A DNA stretch of 64,000 nucleotides from Rikenellaceae bacterium (GCA_015059715.1 SUZV01000001.1:62001-126000), one strand, 5' to 3'; shown: positions 20,239 to 29,697, counted from the first letter of the stretch. Made by a program: numbers and translations. Notes: generated by a model from the sequence alone, not told the origin.

Positions 20239-20282
20239 GCAAGATTAAAAACTATTTCCTTAGTATGAAATGAGCTATAATA

Positions 20283-21353
20283 CTACGGCTCGAAATTACA
20301 CCTTAGGAGTATAGGTGTTGGTTTCTCGGCCTTTATGCGGCCAATCATAACATCCAAATATGTCTGTATGTCGTCACGAAGACGCTTATATAGTGGACAC
20401 GAGGTGTAGTTCTCGTTATCGAGGAGCACATCGCGTATAGAGCGCAGAGTGTTGGTATAGTTCTGCAACTCATTCTTTAGGGCAACACCCTCAACCTTAG
20501 AGTTGTGTATCTTGGCAACGGAGAGCTGGCGCAGCTTGTCGCATACGGCCGTAAGTAGTGGCATAGTTACGTTGTCCATAAGCGTATGGCCATGCATAAA
20601 GAGATAGCAGTTTTCCCTCTCTACACCAAACTTGCCAAGGCGTTCACCCAAGGCGTTCACCTCCTCAATCATAGATGGGTTGTCGCGCTCAAGAGCCTGT
20701 TGTCTACGCATCACATTACGTTCAAGCCACGCGAGCGTATACTCGCCATTGTTGCGTATGTCGACGTAGTTTAGGCGCACCGAGGCGCGAAACTCGGCAA
20801 GTGTGAAGATGCTCTCGTGCGAGAGCTGTGCCGAGTAGACATACCACAGAAATAGTGGATATATGCTCTTCGAGTAGGCGGACATAAACCTTACAAAGTC
20901 GAATATGCGCATATCGTTCTTCGTAGCCTTGACACATACGTTATGCAGCGTGGGTGCATAGCATAGGTAGTTCTCGGTGGCATAGGTGTAGGTATGGAAC
21001 ATATTTTCGGCGTTGAGTATGTCGCGTGACTGCTCGGTAGCTCCATCGAAGAGGTAGTCGAAGTCGGAGTCGACGCATAGCAGTGTGCTCTCCATCGATG
21101 TACGCCCAAGCATCGACATAAGCACCTTCTTACCCTTGGGTAGGTCATCGCGGTTTGGCACCGATATCTCGAAGCGTAGGTATGGATTATGGAAGTGGTC
21201 GAAAATACCGCGCCAGAAGGCTACATCCTCATACCCCTCGACAAATACATGCACGAGGTATCTATCATCCTCTGGAGGTAGGATATCTGGTAGGTTTACG
21301 GGGTTGTATGCCGTAAGGTCGCGGCGGCGGCTAAAGCGTTTCTTAGGTTTCAT
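20283..21353 (-). CDS. DUF4435-type (TOPRIM-like) protein
   Basis: 356 aa; VHVFVEGYEDVAFWRGIFD ... LLCVDSDFDYL acidic motifs and ATENYLCY typical of DUF4435. Confidence 0.65.
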   Translation of the reverse strand: MKPKKRFSRRRDLTAYNPVNLPDILPPEDDRYLVHVFVEGYEDVAFWRGIFDHFHNPYLRFEISVPNRDDLPKGKKVLMSMLGRTSMESTLLCVDSDFDYLFDGATEQSRDILNAENMFHTYTYATENYLCYAPTLHNVCVKATKNDMRIFDFVRFMSAYSKSIYPLFLWYVYSAQLSHESIFTLAEFRASVRLNYVDIRNNGEYTLAWLERNVMRRQQALERDNPSMIEEVNALGERLGKFGVERENCYLFMHGHTLMDNVTMPLLTAVCDKLRQLSVAKIHNSKVEGVALKNELQNYTNTLRSIRDVLLDNENYTSCPLYKRLRDDIQTYLDVMIGRIKAEKPTPILLRCNFEP

Positions 21354-21460
21354 ATCGTAAAGTTACTTATTTTTTTGTATATTTGTAGCCAATAGCGCAG
21401 AAATATGATGTGACGGTAGATATTTTGACTATTAACACGTGAATTTAGATTATTAGATAT

Positions 21461-21799
21461 ATGTCGGACTGGAAGGAGCGTTTGGGTGTTGTCTTCTCGA
21501 CAAACCCCGACTATAAGTACGAAACCAATGAGGATAAGGATGTGGAGACGTTAGCTCCTCAGCAGCAAAATTTAAAGATATGGCTCGATAGGCTCAAGGG
21601 TGGTCGTGTGGCTACCGTTGTGCGAGGCTTCGTGGGTAGCGGCGAGGAGCTTGCGGCGTTGGCTAAGGAGCTTAAGAGGAGCTGTGGCGTGGGTGGTACG
21701 GCTAAGGATGGCGAGATAATCATCCAGGGCGACCACCGCGATAGGGTTGCCGACCTACTCACTAAGGCAGGATATAGGTGTAAGAGAGCTGGCGGTTAG
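21461..21799 (+). CDS. SUI1/YciH-family translation initiation factor-like protein
   Basis: 112 aa; TVVRGFVGSGEELAALAKELKRSCGVGGTAKDGEIIIQGDHRD. Confidence 0.9.
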   Translation: MSDWKERLGVVFSTNPDYKYETNEDKDVETLAPQQQNLKIWLDRLKGGRVATVVRGFVGSGEELAALAKELKRSCGVGGTAKDGEIIIQGDHRDRVADLLTKAGYRCKRAGG

Positions 21800-21845
21800 C
21801 CATGATGAAAGTAATTAGTAGGAGAGCCCTTAATACTTATATTAT

Positions 21846-22319
21846 ATGAATATAGAGCTTGTTGTTGTTGGCAAGACCGATTTAAAGGAGGTCGAGGCCT
21901 TGGTGTCGATATATTCGAAGCGTTTGAATCACTATGTACGCTTTGCCATCACTACCATTGCCGATGTGCGTAATACGCGCAACCTCTCTGAGGCTGAGCA
22001 GCGCAGGCTTGAGGGTGAATCTATCTTGCGGTTGGTTAACGACTCGGACTATGTTATGCTCCTCGACGAGCGAGGCTTGGAGCTTCGTTCCATAGAGTTT
22101 GCCGAGGTATTGCAGCGACGTATGTCCTCGGGAGTTAAGCGTTTGGTCTTTGTCATAGGTGGCCCTTATGGTTTTTCCGAGGCTGTCTACTCTCGTGCTA
22201 ATGGCAAGCTGTCGCTGTCGCGTATGACCTTTTCGCATCAAATCGTAAGGGCAATCTTTGCCGAGCAGCTATACAGAGCCTTCACCATCCTTAGAAATGA
22301 GCCTTACCACCACGAGTAG
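21846..22319 (+). CDS. rlmH: 23S rRNA pseudouridine1915 N3-methyltransferase
   Basis: 157 aa; LLDERGLELRSIEFAE, VFVIGGPYGF, LRNEPYHHE terminus. Confidence 0.97.
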   Translation: MNIELVVVGKTDLKEVEALVSIYSKRLNHYVRFAITTIADVRNTRNLSEAEQRRLEGESILRLVNDSDYVMLLDERGLELRSIEFAEVLQRRMSSGVKRLVFVIGGPYGFSEAVYSRANGKLSLSRMTFSHQIVRAIFAEQLYRAFTILRNEPYHHE

Positions 22320-22330
22320 AAAGTGATGGT

Positions 22331-22552
22331 TTCACCTTGCGGTGACAGCTAAAGCTGGAAGGGTAGTGCGCTCGCTGTAAGCGAGCTAAAGGGTAGTGCG
22401 CAGGCCTTCAGCCTGCTAAAGAGTAGTTTAAGGGATGGCGTTGTTGTGAACTTTACTACCCTTTAGCAAGCTTTAGCTTGCGAGCTACCCTTTAGTGCCG
22501 CAGGCACGAGCTACTCTCAAACTACTCTTTAGCAACACTACGCCTCACACTG
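22331..22552. repeat. hairpin-cassette array, locus B
   Basis: TCACCTTGCGGTGA, GCTCGCTGTAAGCGAGC, GCAGGCCTTCAGCCTGC, then inverted GCAAGCTTTAGCTTGC and GTGCCGCAGGCAC with TAAAGRGTAGT linkers. Confidence 0.75.
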
Positions 22553-22605
22553 TTTTCCCCAATCGCTTAAAAAAAAAGCTGCTCACCGCAGTGAACAGCA
22601 CCCAG

Positions 22606-22678
22606 AGCCTTGAGCGGGACTCGAACCCGCGACCCCTTCATTACGAATGAAGTGCTCTACCAACTGAGCTATTAAGGC
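22606..22678 (-). tRNA. tRNA-Thr (anticodon CGT)
   Basis: 73-nt cloverleaf GCCTTAATAGCTCAGTTGGTAGAGCACTTCATTCGTAATGAAGGGGTCGCGGGTTCGAGTCCCGCTCAAGGCT; loop TTCGTAA; CCA not encoded; one A-C mismatch in the acceptor stem. Confidence 0.95.
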
Positions 22679-22847
22679 ATCCTAATGGTCAAACGCACCC
22701 TTTGACGCTGCAAAGATATAAAATAGTTTGTAAAAACATCACACAAGAGGGTAGATTTTATAACTCTTTACAACATATGTTTTATCCTATGGTGGCGAAA
22801 GTCGTAAAAAATTTGTATTTTCGCACTATAAAAACATTATAAAAACC

Positions 22848-24281
22848 ATGATAACCTTTTTTATATGTCTTGCGGCTCTCGTTGCTGCCTACTTTCTATA
22901 CGGAGCATTTCTTGACCGCTTGGTAGGTATCGATGCCAAGGCCGATGTGCCATCAAAGAGTTGCTACGATGGTGTAGACTACATCCCCCTGCCACGTTGG
23001 CGCATATTCCTTATTCAGCTACTCAACATAGCAGGTACAGGTCCTATCTTTGGTGCTATCCTCGGTGCTTGCTATGGCCCTGTCGCCTTTCTCTGGATAA
23101 CCATAGGTGGTATCTTTCTCGGTGCTATGCACGACTATATCTCGGGTGTTATCTCGTTGCGCAACGGCGGTAAGAGCCTTCCCGAGATTATCGGCAAGTA
23201 CTTAGGTCGCGGCATGCACCGCTTCACGCTCGTGGTCATCCCCATACTTATGATTTTGGTGGGTGCGGTATTTATCGTCACCCCCTCACAGATTTTGGCC
23301 GATAAGACAAACTTGCCATACATACTATGGGTGGGTGTTATCATCGTTTACTACTTTGTGGCTACGGTGTTGCCCGTAGATAAGATTATTGCAAAGATAT
23401 ACCCCATCTTCGGTGCGGCACTTATCTTTATGGCTGTGGCACTCTTCGGTGTTATACTCTTCGGTGATTACAGTGTGCCCGAGCTGGTGTCGGTGGATAA
23501 TATGCACTTCAATGCCGAGGCACTGCCTATCGTGCCTACACTCTTTATCAGCATCGCCTGTGGTGCTATCTCGGGCTTCCATGCTACACAGTCGCCACTT
23601 ATGGCGCGCTGTATGAACAACGAGCGTGAGGCGCGACCTATCTTCTTCGGAGCTATGATATCGGAGTCTGTCGTTGCTCTCATCTGGGCAGCGATAGCTA
23701 TGGCCTTCTTCGGGGGTGTTGATGGTCTGAACGACTTTATGGTTGCCAATAATAGCAATGCTGGCGTTGCCGTATCGCTTATCAGCGACACCACGCTGGG
23801 CACCATAGGTAGCATCTTGGCCATCTTAGGCGTTGTTGTGGCCCCCATCACCTCGGGAGATACAGCCTTCCGCTCGGCACGCCTTATCATTGCCGATATG
23901 CTGGGCTACGACCAGAAGCCTATCTACAAGCGTCTTATAGTGAGCTTGCCACTCTTTGTTATAGGCGTAGCCATCGCCTTTGTCGACTTCGACATTATAT
24001 GGCGATACTTCGCGTGGTCAAACCAAGCACTCTCGGTTATCACGCTATGGATGATTACCGCCTGGCTTATGCGTCGTGGTAGCCGCTGGAGTATCATCGC
24101 GCTGCTACCAGCTATATTTATGACCTACGTATGTTCGTCGTTTGTCTTTGTGTCGGGCCAGTTTGTAGGTATGGGTGCTACGGCAGAGGCCTATATCTAT
24201 GGTGGTGCTGTGACGGCAATAATTGCAGGTTTGTTAATGGTTAATATTCGCAAGGATGTCAAACGCGGAGCTAAGATTTAA
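22848..24281 (+). CDS. cstA: carbon starvation protein A family transporter
   Basis: 477 aa multi-TM; GTGPIFGAILGACYGP, LIISDTTLGTIGSILAILGVVVAPITSGDTAFRSAR-type sequence. Confidence 0.95.
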   Translation: MITFFICLAALVAAYFLYGAFLDRLVGIDAKADVPSKSCYDGVDYIPLPRWRIFLIQLLNIAGTGPIFGAILGACYGPVAFLWITIGGIFLGAMHDYISGVISLRNGGKSLPEIIGKYLGRGMHRFTLVVIPILMILVGAVFIVTPSQILADKTNLPYILWVGVIIVYYFVATVLPVDKIIAKIYPIFGAALIFMAVALFGVILFGDYSVPELVSVDNMHFNAEALPIVPTLFISIACGAISGFHATQSPLMARCMNNEREARPIFFGAMISESVVALIWAAIAMAFFGGVDGLNDFMVANNSNAGVAVSLISDTTLGTIGSILAILGVVVAPITSGDTAFRSARLIIADMLGYDQKPIYKRLIVSLPLFVIGVAIAFVDFDIIWRYFAWSNQALSVITLWMITAWLMRRGSRWSIIALLPAIFMTYVCSSFVFVSGQFVGMGATAEAYIYGGAVTAIIAGLLMVNIRKDVKRGAKI

Positions 24282-24945
24282 CCCTACGGGGGAGCAGAGC
24301 TACGAGCTTGTAGGTCGTGGCCGCTATAACTTTATTAGACACGGTGAGCGTGTGTCGCAGCTTGTTGCCGAGGGCCGCTATGTCGAGGCCTGTGAGGCAC
24401 GCTACGAGGCTTTTCAGCACCTTGCCGAGGCACTGCCCGAGGATGAGGCTATGACGCTTAGCTGGGGGCATGGCAACAGCCGCGCGGCGATGACCATACT
24501 CTACGGCTCGGCTGTAGACCACTTCCGCATCGGTGACTTGGAGATGGCTATGGCGCAGCTGGAGATGCTCTTGGATTGCGACCCCGAGGATCACTTCGAG
24601 GGTGTTAACCTCTTGGCACTATGCTATGTGGCTATGGAGGAGTGGGAGCTCTTCGATGAGCTTGCCCTCGACCTTACGGATAAGTCTGCGGAGGCTGTTG
24701 TGGCACGACTGTGGGCGACGTTTAGGCGCGAGAGGAGGGTTGATGCTCAGCTGCTGTCGCTGCTTAAGTCGCGACATAGGGCCTACTATGCCGAGCTTAC
24801 GGCTACGGAGCACCCCGACGACGATGCCTACCGTAAGGATATCGCTTCGGAGCACCCCTCGCAGAGTGCCGAGGCGCGTGAGTGGTGGCTCCTTACAGAG
24901 CCGCTATGGTGCGAGTTTAATGATTTTATCGAGAGCCTGAAGTAG
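24256..24945 (+). CDS. hypothetical TPR-like helical protein overlapping cstA
   Basis: 229 aa; ORF overlaps the cstA stop by 26 nt; helical repeat-like composition. Confidence 0.6.
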   Translation: MSNAELRFNPTGEQSYELVGRGRYNFIRHGERVSQLVAEGRYVEACEARYEAFQHLAEALPEDEAMTLSWGHGNSRAAMTILYGSAVDHFRIGDLEMAMAQLEMLLDCDPEDHFEGVNLLALCYVAMEEWELFDELALDLTDKSAEAVVARLWATFRRERRVDAQLLSLLKSRHRAYYAELTATEHPDDDAYRKDIASEHPSQSAEAREWWLLTEPLWCEFNDFIESLK

Positions 24946-24977
24946 GCTACTGCCTCGAAAAAATAGAGAAAGAGAGT

Positions 24978-25086
24978 GAATAAAAAGTGTATTTTGTCGT
25001 TATGCTCGCCCTCAAAATGCTCATTTACGCTTAAGTAAACTCCGCTTTTTCGGGCTTCGCAGGCCTAAAACTACATCATTTTATTC
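24978..25086. repeat. 109-bp near-palindromic element, copy 2
   Basis: near-identical to 18981-19089; flanked by agagagt...actctct extending the stem. Confidence 0.8.
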
Positions 25087-25145
25087 ACTCTCTTAGTTCA
25101 AGAGAAGGCTAAGATACTTTTTAGTCACCCTCTTGTTGTATTCTA

Positions 25146-25183
25146 TATAGGGGCAGCTCTTCTCTCGCTTTGCTGCCCCTATC
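25146..25183. terminator. hairpin downstream of fabG
   Basis: ataggggcagc ... gctgcccctat stem. Confidence 0.45.
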
Positions 25184-25198
25184 TCTCTTGCGCTACGA

Positions 25199-25945
25199 TT
25201 AGCAGTTCATAGCACCGCAGCAGTGGAGCACCTGGCCGCTAACATACGACGAGAGGTCCGATGCGAGGAAGAGTGCCACATTGGCAACATCCTCGGGGGT
25301 ACCGCCACGACGCAATGGTATCTGTGCAGCCCACTGGTCCTTAATCTCCTGCGACAGCTGGTTGGTCATCTCGGTGATGATAAAGCCTGGAGCGATGCAG
25401 TTAGCGCGAATACCGCGAGGACCCATCTCCTTAGCGATAGACTTAGCCAAGCCAATCATACCAGCCTTAGATGCCGAGTAGTTACACTGGCCTGCGTTGC
25501 CACTAACGCCAACAACAGACGACATATTGATAATAGAGCCTCCGCGCTGCTTAGCCATGATAGGCGTTACGGCGTGGATGAAGTTGAAGGCCGACTTAAG
25601 GTTTACGTTGATGACTGCATCCCACTGAGCCTCCGACATACGCATCATAAGGCCATCCTTGGTGATACCTGCGTTGTTAACAAGCACATCGATACGACCA
25701 AAGTCCTCAACAATCTGCTTGACAACCTCGTGTGTCTCGTCGAAGTTTGCGGCATTCGAGGCGTAAGCCTTAACCTTAACACCCAAGGCCTCAATCTCCT
25801 TAACACTCTCCTCTACAGCCTCATTGAGGGCCAAATCGGTGAATGCTACGTTAGCACCCTCCTGAGCAAAGCGCAAAGCGATAGCCTTGCCAATGCCACG
25901 ACCAGCACCCGTTACCAGTGCTACCTTTCCTTCCAGAAGTTTCAT
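25199..25945 (-). CDS. fabG: 3-oxoacyl-ACP reductase
   Basis: 248 aa SDR; TGAGRGIGKAIA, NNAG, YSASKAG. Confidence 0.95.
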   Translation of the reverse strand: MKLLEGKVALVTGAGRGIGKAIALRFAQEGANVAFTDLALNEAVEESVKEIEALGVKVKAYASNAANFDETHEVVKQIVEDFGRIDVLVNNAGITKDGLMMRMSEAQWDAVINVNLKSAFNFIHAVTPIMAKQRGGSIINMSSVVGVSGNAGQCNYSASKAGMIGLAKSIAKEMGPRGIRANCIAPGFIITEMTNQLSQEIKDQWAAQIPLRRGGTPEDVANVALFLASDLSSYVSGQVLHCCGAMNC

Positions 25946-25976
25946 AATTGCTACTATTTCGTTAATTATTGTTCGT

Positions 25977-27245
25977 CTATTTATTCTCCCACTTACGCAG
26001 GGCTACGCAGGCATTGTGACCACCGAAGCCGAGTGAGTTAGAGATAGCCATCGTAAGGGGTGCCTCTACAGCCTTGAGTGGTGTGTAGTCGAGGTCGCAC
26101 TCGGGGTCGGGGTTGGTAAGACCGATAGTAGGTGTTACCACGCCATGGTGTAGCGACAGTGCCGAGGCGATAAGCTCAACAGCACCTGTTGCTCCGAGCA
26201 TGTGACCTGTGATAGACTTCGTAGATGTAATCTTTGCCTTTTTAGCAGCCTCCTCGCCCATAGCGAGCTTTATGGCCTTGGTCTCGGCAGCATCGTTGAG
26301 TGGTGTGCCTGTGCCGTGAGCGTTGATGTAGAGAAGGTCCTTATCGGCATCGAAGCCACCCTCGTCGAGAGCCAACTTTATAGCGCGTGATGCAGGTACG
26401 CCATCGGGGCGTGGTGCGGTGAAGTGGTGAGCATCGCAGCTATTGCCATAACCCACAACCTCGGCATATATCTTGGCACCGCGCTTAAGAGCGTTGTCCA
26501 GCGACTCGAATATCATCATACCAGCACCCTCGGCAATGACAAAGCCATGGCGATCAGCCGAGAAGGGCAGTGATGCTGTCAATGGGTCCTCGGAGCGTGA
26601 GAGTGCCTTGCTATTGGCAAAGCCTCCGATAGCCAAGGGGTGTACCGAGGCTTCGGCACCTCCACAGATGATAGCGTCAGCGTAACCATGCTTGATAGCG
26701 CGGAAGGCCTCGCCTGCTGCGTGTGTACCTGTAGCACATGCCGTAACCACTGGAAGACATACACCCTGGGCGTTGTGCGAGATAGCTACATTGCCCGAGG
26801 CGATGTTCGAAATCATCATAGGCACGAAGAATGGTGAGATGCGGTTTACGCCCTCCTCAATCATCACCCTGGTCTGGTTTACGAATGTATCCATGCCGCC
26901 GATACCCGAGCCGATATATACACCGAGACGCTCAGGCTCGATGTTCTCGCCACTCTTAAGGCCCGCATCCTTCATAGCGTCCGATGCTGCGGCCATAGCG
27001 TATACGCAGAACTTGTCGCTGCGACGTGCTAAGCCAGCATTGAGCTCATACTCCGACTGGTCGAAGTTCTTTATCTGTCCTGCAACCTTTACAGGAAGGT
27101 TGTACTCGTCATAACCTTTGATAAAGTCGATACCGCAATTTCCCTCTACGAGGTTCTTCCAAGTATCTTCAACGTGGTTGCCTACAGGGGTGATAGCACC
27201 AACACCTGTGATAACTACTCTCTTTTCCATCATTATATCATTCAT
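25977..27245 (-). CDS. fabF: beta-ketoacyl-ACP synthase II (true start possibly the internal Met before EKRVVITG)
   Basis: 422 aa; VVTACATGTHA, NAHGTGTPLNDAAET, NSLGFGGHNA. Confidence 0.96.
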   Translation of the reverse strand: MNDIMMEKRVVITGVGAITPVGNHVEDTWKNLVEGNCGIDFIKGYDEYNLPVKVAGQIKNFDQSEYELNAGLARRSDKFCVYAMAAASDAMKDAGLKSGENIEPERLGVYIGSGIGGMDTFVNQTRVMIEEGVNRISPFFVPMMISNIASGNVAISHNAQGVCLPVVTACATGTHAAGEAFRAIKHGYADAIICGGAEASVHPLAIGGFANSKALSRSEDPLTASLPFSADRHGFVIAEGAGMMIFESLDNALKRGAKIYAEVVGYGNSCDAHHFTAPRPDGVPASRAIKLALDEGGFDADKDLLYINAHGTGTPLNDAAETKAIKLAMGEEAAKKAKITSTKSITGHMLGATGAVELIASALSLHHGVVTPTIGLTNPDPECDLDYTPLKAVEAPLTMAISNSLGFGGHNACVALRKWENK

Positions 27246-27316
27246 TATTTGCTACGCAGAGAGACCCTGTTGCCTATTTGTGGCCCATCGAGTCCTCTCC
27301 TTGTCCGATAGTATTT

Positions 27317-27474
27317 ACTATAGGTATGTTCTACAAATTGGTAACTATGTTATCCGTTGTTGAGAGGTTCTGTTTCGGTTGTTTGGGCATATCTCTTAGC
27401 TCTGCTCAGCTATAACGCTCACATTGCGCCTTTTGAAGAGCTGAGAAATATACTCAAAATATATGCAAAATCAA
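27317..27474 (-). repeat. shared 5' leader element, copy 1 (upstream of fabF)
   Basis: aligns with 35939-36110 over most of its length, including ctatagg.atgtt.tayaa.tt.gtaa, gttgttg.gag and cacattgcgcc blocks. Confidence 0.65.
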
Positions 27475-27515
27475 CTCGACCTGATTTACGCCCCCTCTAT
27501 AATTTTAATCGTCGA

Positions 27516-28469
27516 CTATTTTGCCCACTCTATGATGCAAGCACCTGTGGTAAATCCTGCACCAAAGGCACTAAATACCAACATATCTCCCTTCTGGAGC
27601 TTGCCCGAGCGATTTAGCTCGTCGAGCAGTGCTGGTAGTGCTGCCGATGATATGTTACCGTAACGCTCTACGTTGTGTGGCACGCGCTCCTCGTCAACCT
27701 CAAGGAAGCCTCGTATAGAGTCTATTATGCGGCGGTTTGCCTGGTGAAGCACGTAGTAACGTATATCATTAGGCTTTAGACCCGTCTCGTTGAGGAGTTT
27801 GCGAATATCGCGGCACGAGTTGGTTACAGCGTGCTTGAATACCTCGCGACCCTTCATCACCAGAGGCTCGAAGTTCTCATCCTTCGAGATGTAGGGTGTA
27901 GGCTCTAACGTGCGCTGGTAGTAGAGCACCTCGGTCAGCGACGATGTGGTGAGGCGTATAGCCTTCATCTGGTCGCCCTCGGTAACGACTGCTGCACCAG
28001 CACCATCGCCAAAGAGCACACAGGTGCTTCGGTTCTGCCAACTTACCATGCGCGATGGCTCCTCGGCGCACACTATGAGTATATTTTTTGCCTTTTTGCA
28101 CTGAAGCTTATCTTCTGCCATATCGAGGGCATAGATAAATCCTGCACAGGCTGCGTTGATATCGACAGTAGGGCATGTAGCACCAATCTTTCCCTGTATT
28201 ATACAGCTCAAGGCTGGGGTTACATACTCGTTGACTACGTTTGAGCAGATGATAAAGTCTATATCTGCGGCTGTAAGTCCAGCATTCTCCAACGCCTTGT
28301 TTGCCGCTTCAACAGCCAGGTCCTCCAACTTCTCGGAAGAAATCACACAACGCTCCTTGATACCAGTGCGCTCGGTTATCCACTCATCTGTTGTCTCGAG
28401 GAATTGCTCGAGCATCTCGTTACTCACTGCACACGTAGGATGCGCCGCTCCTGTTCCAATAATTTTCAT
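27516..28469 (-). CDS. fabH: beta-ketoacyl-ACP synthase III
   Basis: 317 aa; TDEWITERTGIKER, DINAACAGF, HQANRRIIDS, GAGFTTGA. Confidence 0.95.
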   Translation of the reverse strand: MKIIGTGAAHPTCAVSNEMLEQFLETTDEWITERTGIKERCVISSEKLEDLAVEAANKALENAGLTAADIDFIICSNVVNEYVTPALSCIIQGKIGATCPTVDINAACAGFIYALDMAEDKLQCKKAKNILIVCAEEPSRMVSWQNRSTCVLFGDGAGAAVVTEGDQMKAIRLTTSSLTEVLYYQRTLEPTPYISKDENFEPLVMKGREVFKHAVTNSCRDIRKLLNETGLKPNDIRYYVLHQANRRIIDSIRGFLEVDEERVPHNVERYGNISSAALPALLDELNRSGKLQKGDMLVFSAFGAGFTTGACIIEWAK

Positions 28470-28630
28470 TCAGAAATATCGTGTTAGTTTAACATTACTT
28501 TTAATCGTTACACTACTATTCCGAGGTCGATATCGCTCCAATAGTTTGTTTTACACGCTTAGGTATATGAGAGCATCTCTCTCGGAATCGTCGCAAAGAT
28601 ACGCACTCCACTTCATACGCGCACACGATT

Positions 28631-28680
28631 TGTGGTAAAAAGTGATATATTGTGGTAAAAATACATCATTTGTGGTAAAA
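28631..28680 (+). promoter_or_regulatory. three 20-bp-phased direct repeats TGTGGTAAAA upstream of the LytTR gene
   Basis: tgtggtaaaa exactly at 28631-28640, 28651-28660 and 28671-28680. Confidence 0.8.
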
Positions 28681-28682
28681 TA

Positions 28683-28713
28683 TTTGACAATATAAATGAT
28701 TTTTGTAATTTTG
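28683..28713 (+). promoter_or_regulatory. Bacteroidota-type promoter TTTG-N19-TAATTTTG
   Basis: -33 TTTG at 28683-28686, -7 TAATTTTG at 28706-28713. Confidence 0.75.
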
Positions 28714-28740
28714 TGGTCGAAATAGTGAAAATTTGAGTAT

Positions 28741-29697
28741 ATGAGCAGTAGTGAAATTCCAAAATTTCTCGTGTCACGACGCTATATATCTGTCGTCATA
28801 GCCTTCATTTTGGTATTCTCCGTACTCTTTATGTTTATATATCGCCCCTTCTCGTTGGCCGTGTGGTTTAGCGTAGATGAGAGTCTGCACTTTGGTTTTA
28901 CCCTCCTATTCTATATCGGGGCTATAGTTCTGCTGATAATTAGCAGGGTGTTGATGTACTCGGTGCAGAACCATATAGAGCTTACCCCGATAGCATATAT
29001 CTGGTGGATTATGGGTGAGAACCTCCTTATCTCGCTCGAATATACACTTATTACGGTTAACTACTTCCCTGTTGAAGGGGTCTCTACACCAATGTTGGCT
29101 ACACGTGCCCTGATGTGTGTTACATTGATACTGGCCATACCCAATGCAATAGTATCGTTCTATGCTGCCTATAGGTCCAAGTGCGAGGAGCTTGAGCTGT
29201 CGCAGTATCAGCTTCAGAGATTGGGCGAGGAGTACCGACTGTTGGAGAATAGTAAGCATCACGAACTTATAGCTGCGCAGCACCCCACCAAGCAGGATGT
29301 AGCACCGCGCATGGTAAACCTATATGATAGTGGTGGTACGTTGCGCCTAACGCTAAATATCGACTCGCTCTACTACCTCGAATCCGAGGACAACTATATA
29401 AGGATATTCTACAAGCATAACGACAAGGTGTTGTCATATATGTTGCGTAGCCGTACACGTAGTATTGAGGAGAGCCTTAAAGGTACGTGTATGGTGCGTT
29501 GCCACCGCTCGTTTATTGTCAACATTAACAAGATAAGCGTTATGGAGGAGGAGCGCAGGATGCACTACCTAAGGCTCGATGATGAGAGTATTAGGCGCAT
29601 ACCTGTATCGAAGAGCTATTACGACACGTTGGTAACATCGCTCAATACCATCGTAGTGCCCACAGCGCAGAGCGAGCCAAAGCCTGTGGTGGAGTAG
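28741..29697 (+). CDS. membrane-anchored LytTR-family DNA-binding regulator
   Basis: 318 aa; four N-terminal TM-like segments, C-terminal LytTR (YYLESEDNYIRIFYKHNDKVLSYMLRSR...MVRCHRSFIVNINKI). Confidence 0.9.
   Translation: MSSSEIPKFLVSRRYISVVIAFILVFSVLFMFIYRPFSLAVWFSVDESLHFGFTLLFYIGAIVLLIISRVLMYSVQNHIELTPIAYIWWIMGENLLISLEYTLITVNYFPVEGVSTPMLATRALMCVTLILAIPNAIVSFYAAYRSKCEELELSQYQLQRLGEEYRLLENSKHHELIAAQHPTKQDVAPRMVNLYDSGGTLRLTLNIDSLYYLESEDNYIRIFYKHNDKVLSYMLRSRTRSIEESLKGTCMVRCHRSFIVNINKISVMEEERRMHYLRLDDESIRRIPVSKSYYDTLVTSLNTIVVPTAQSEPKPVVE

Noticed and set aside
20283-21353. Complete PARIS anti-phage system
   Set aside because: No AriA-like ATPase gene adjacent; neighbours are an AraC regulator and a SUI1-like gene.
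28631-28680. Three spaced TGTGGTAAAA repeats considered as a CRISPR remnant or plasmid iterons
   Set aside because: Spacers are only 10 bp, and the repeats sit directly on a promoter of a LytTR gene; regulatory array is simpler.
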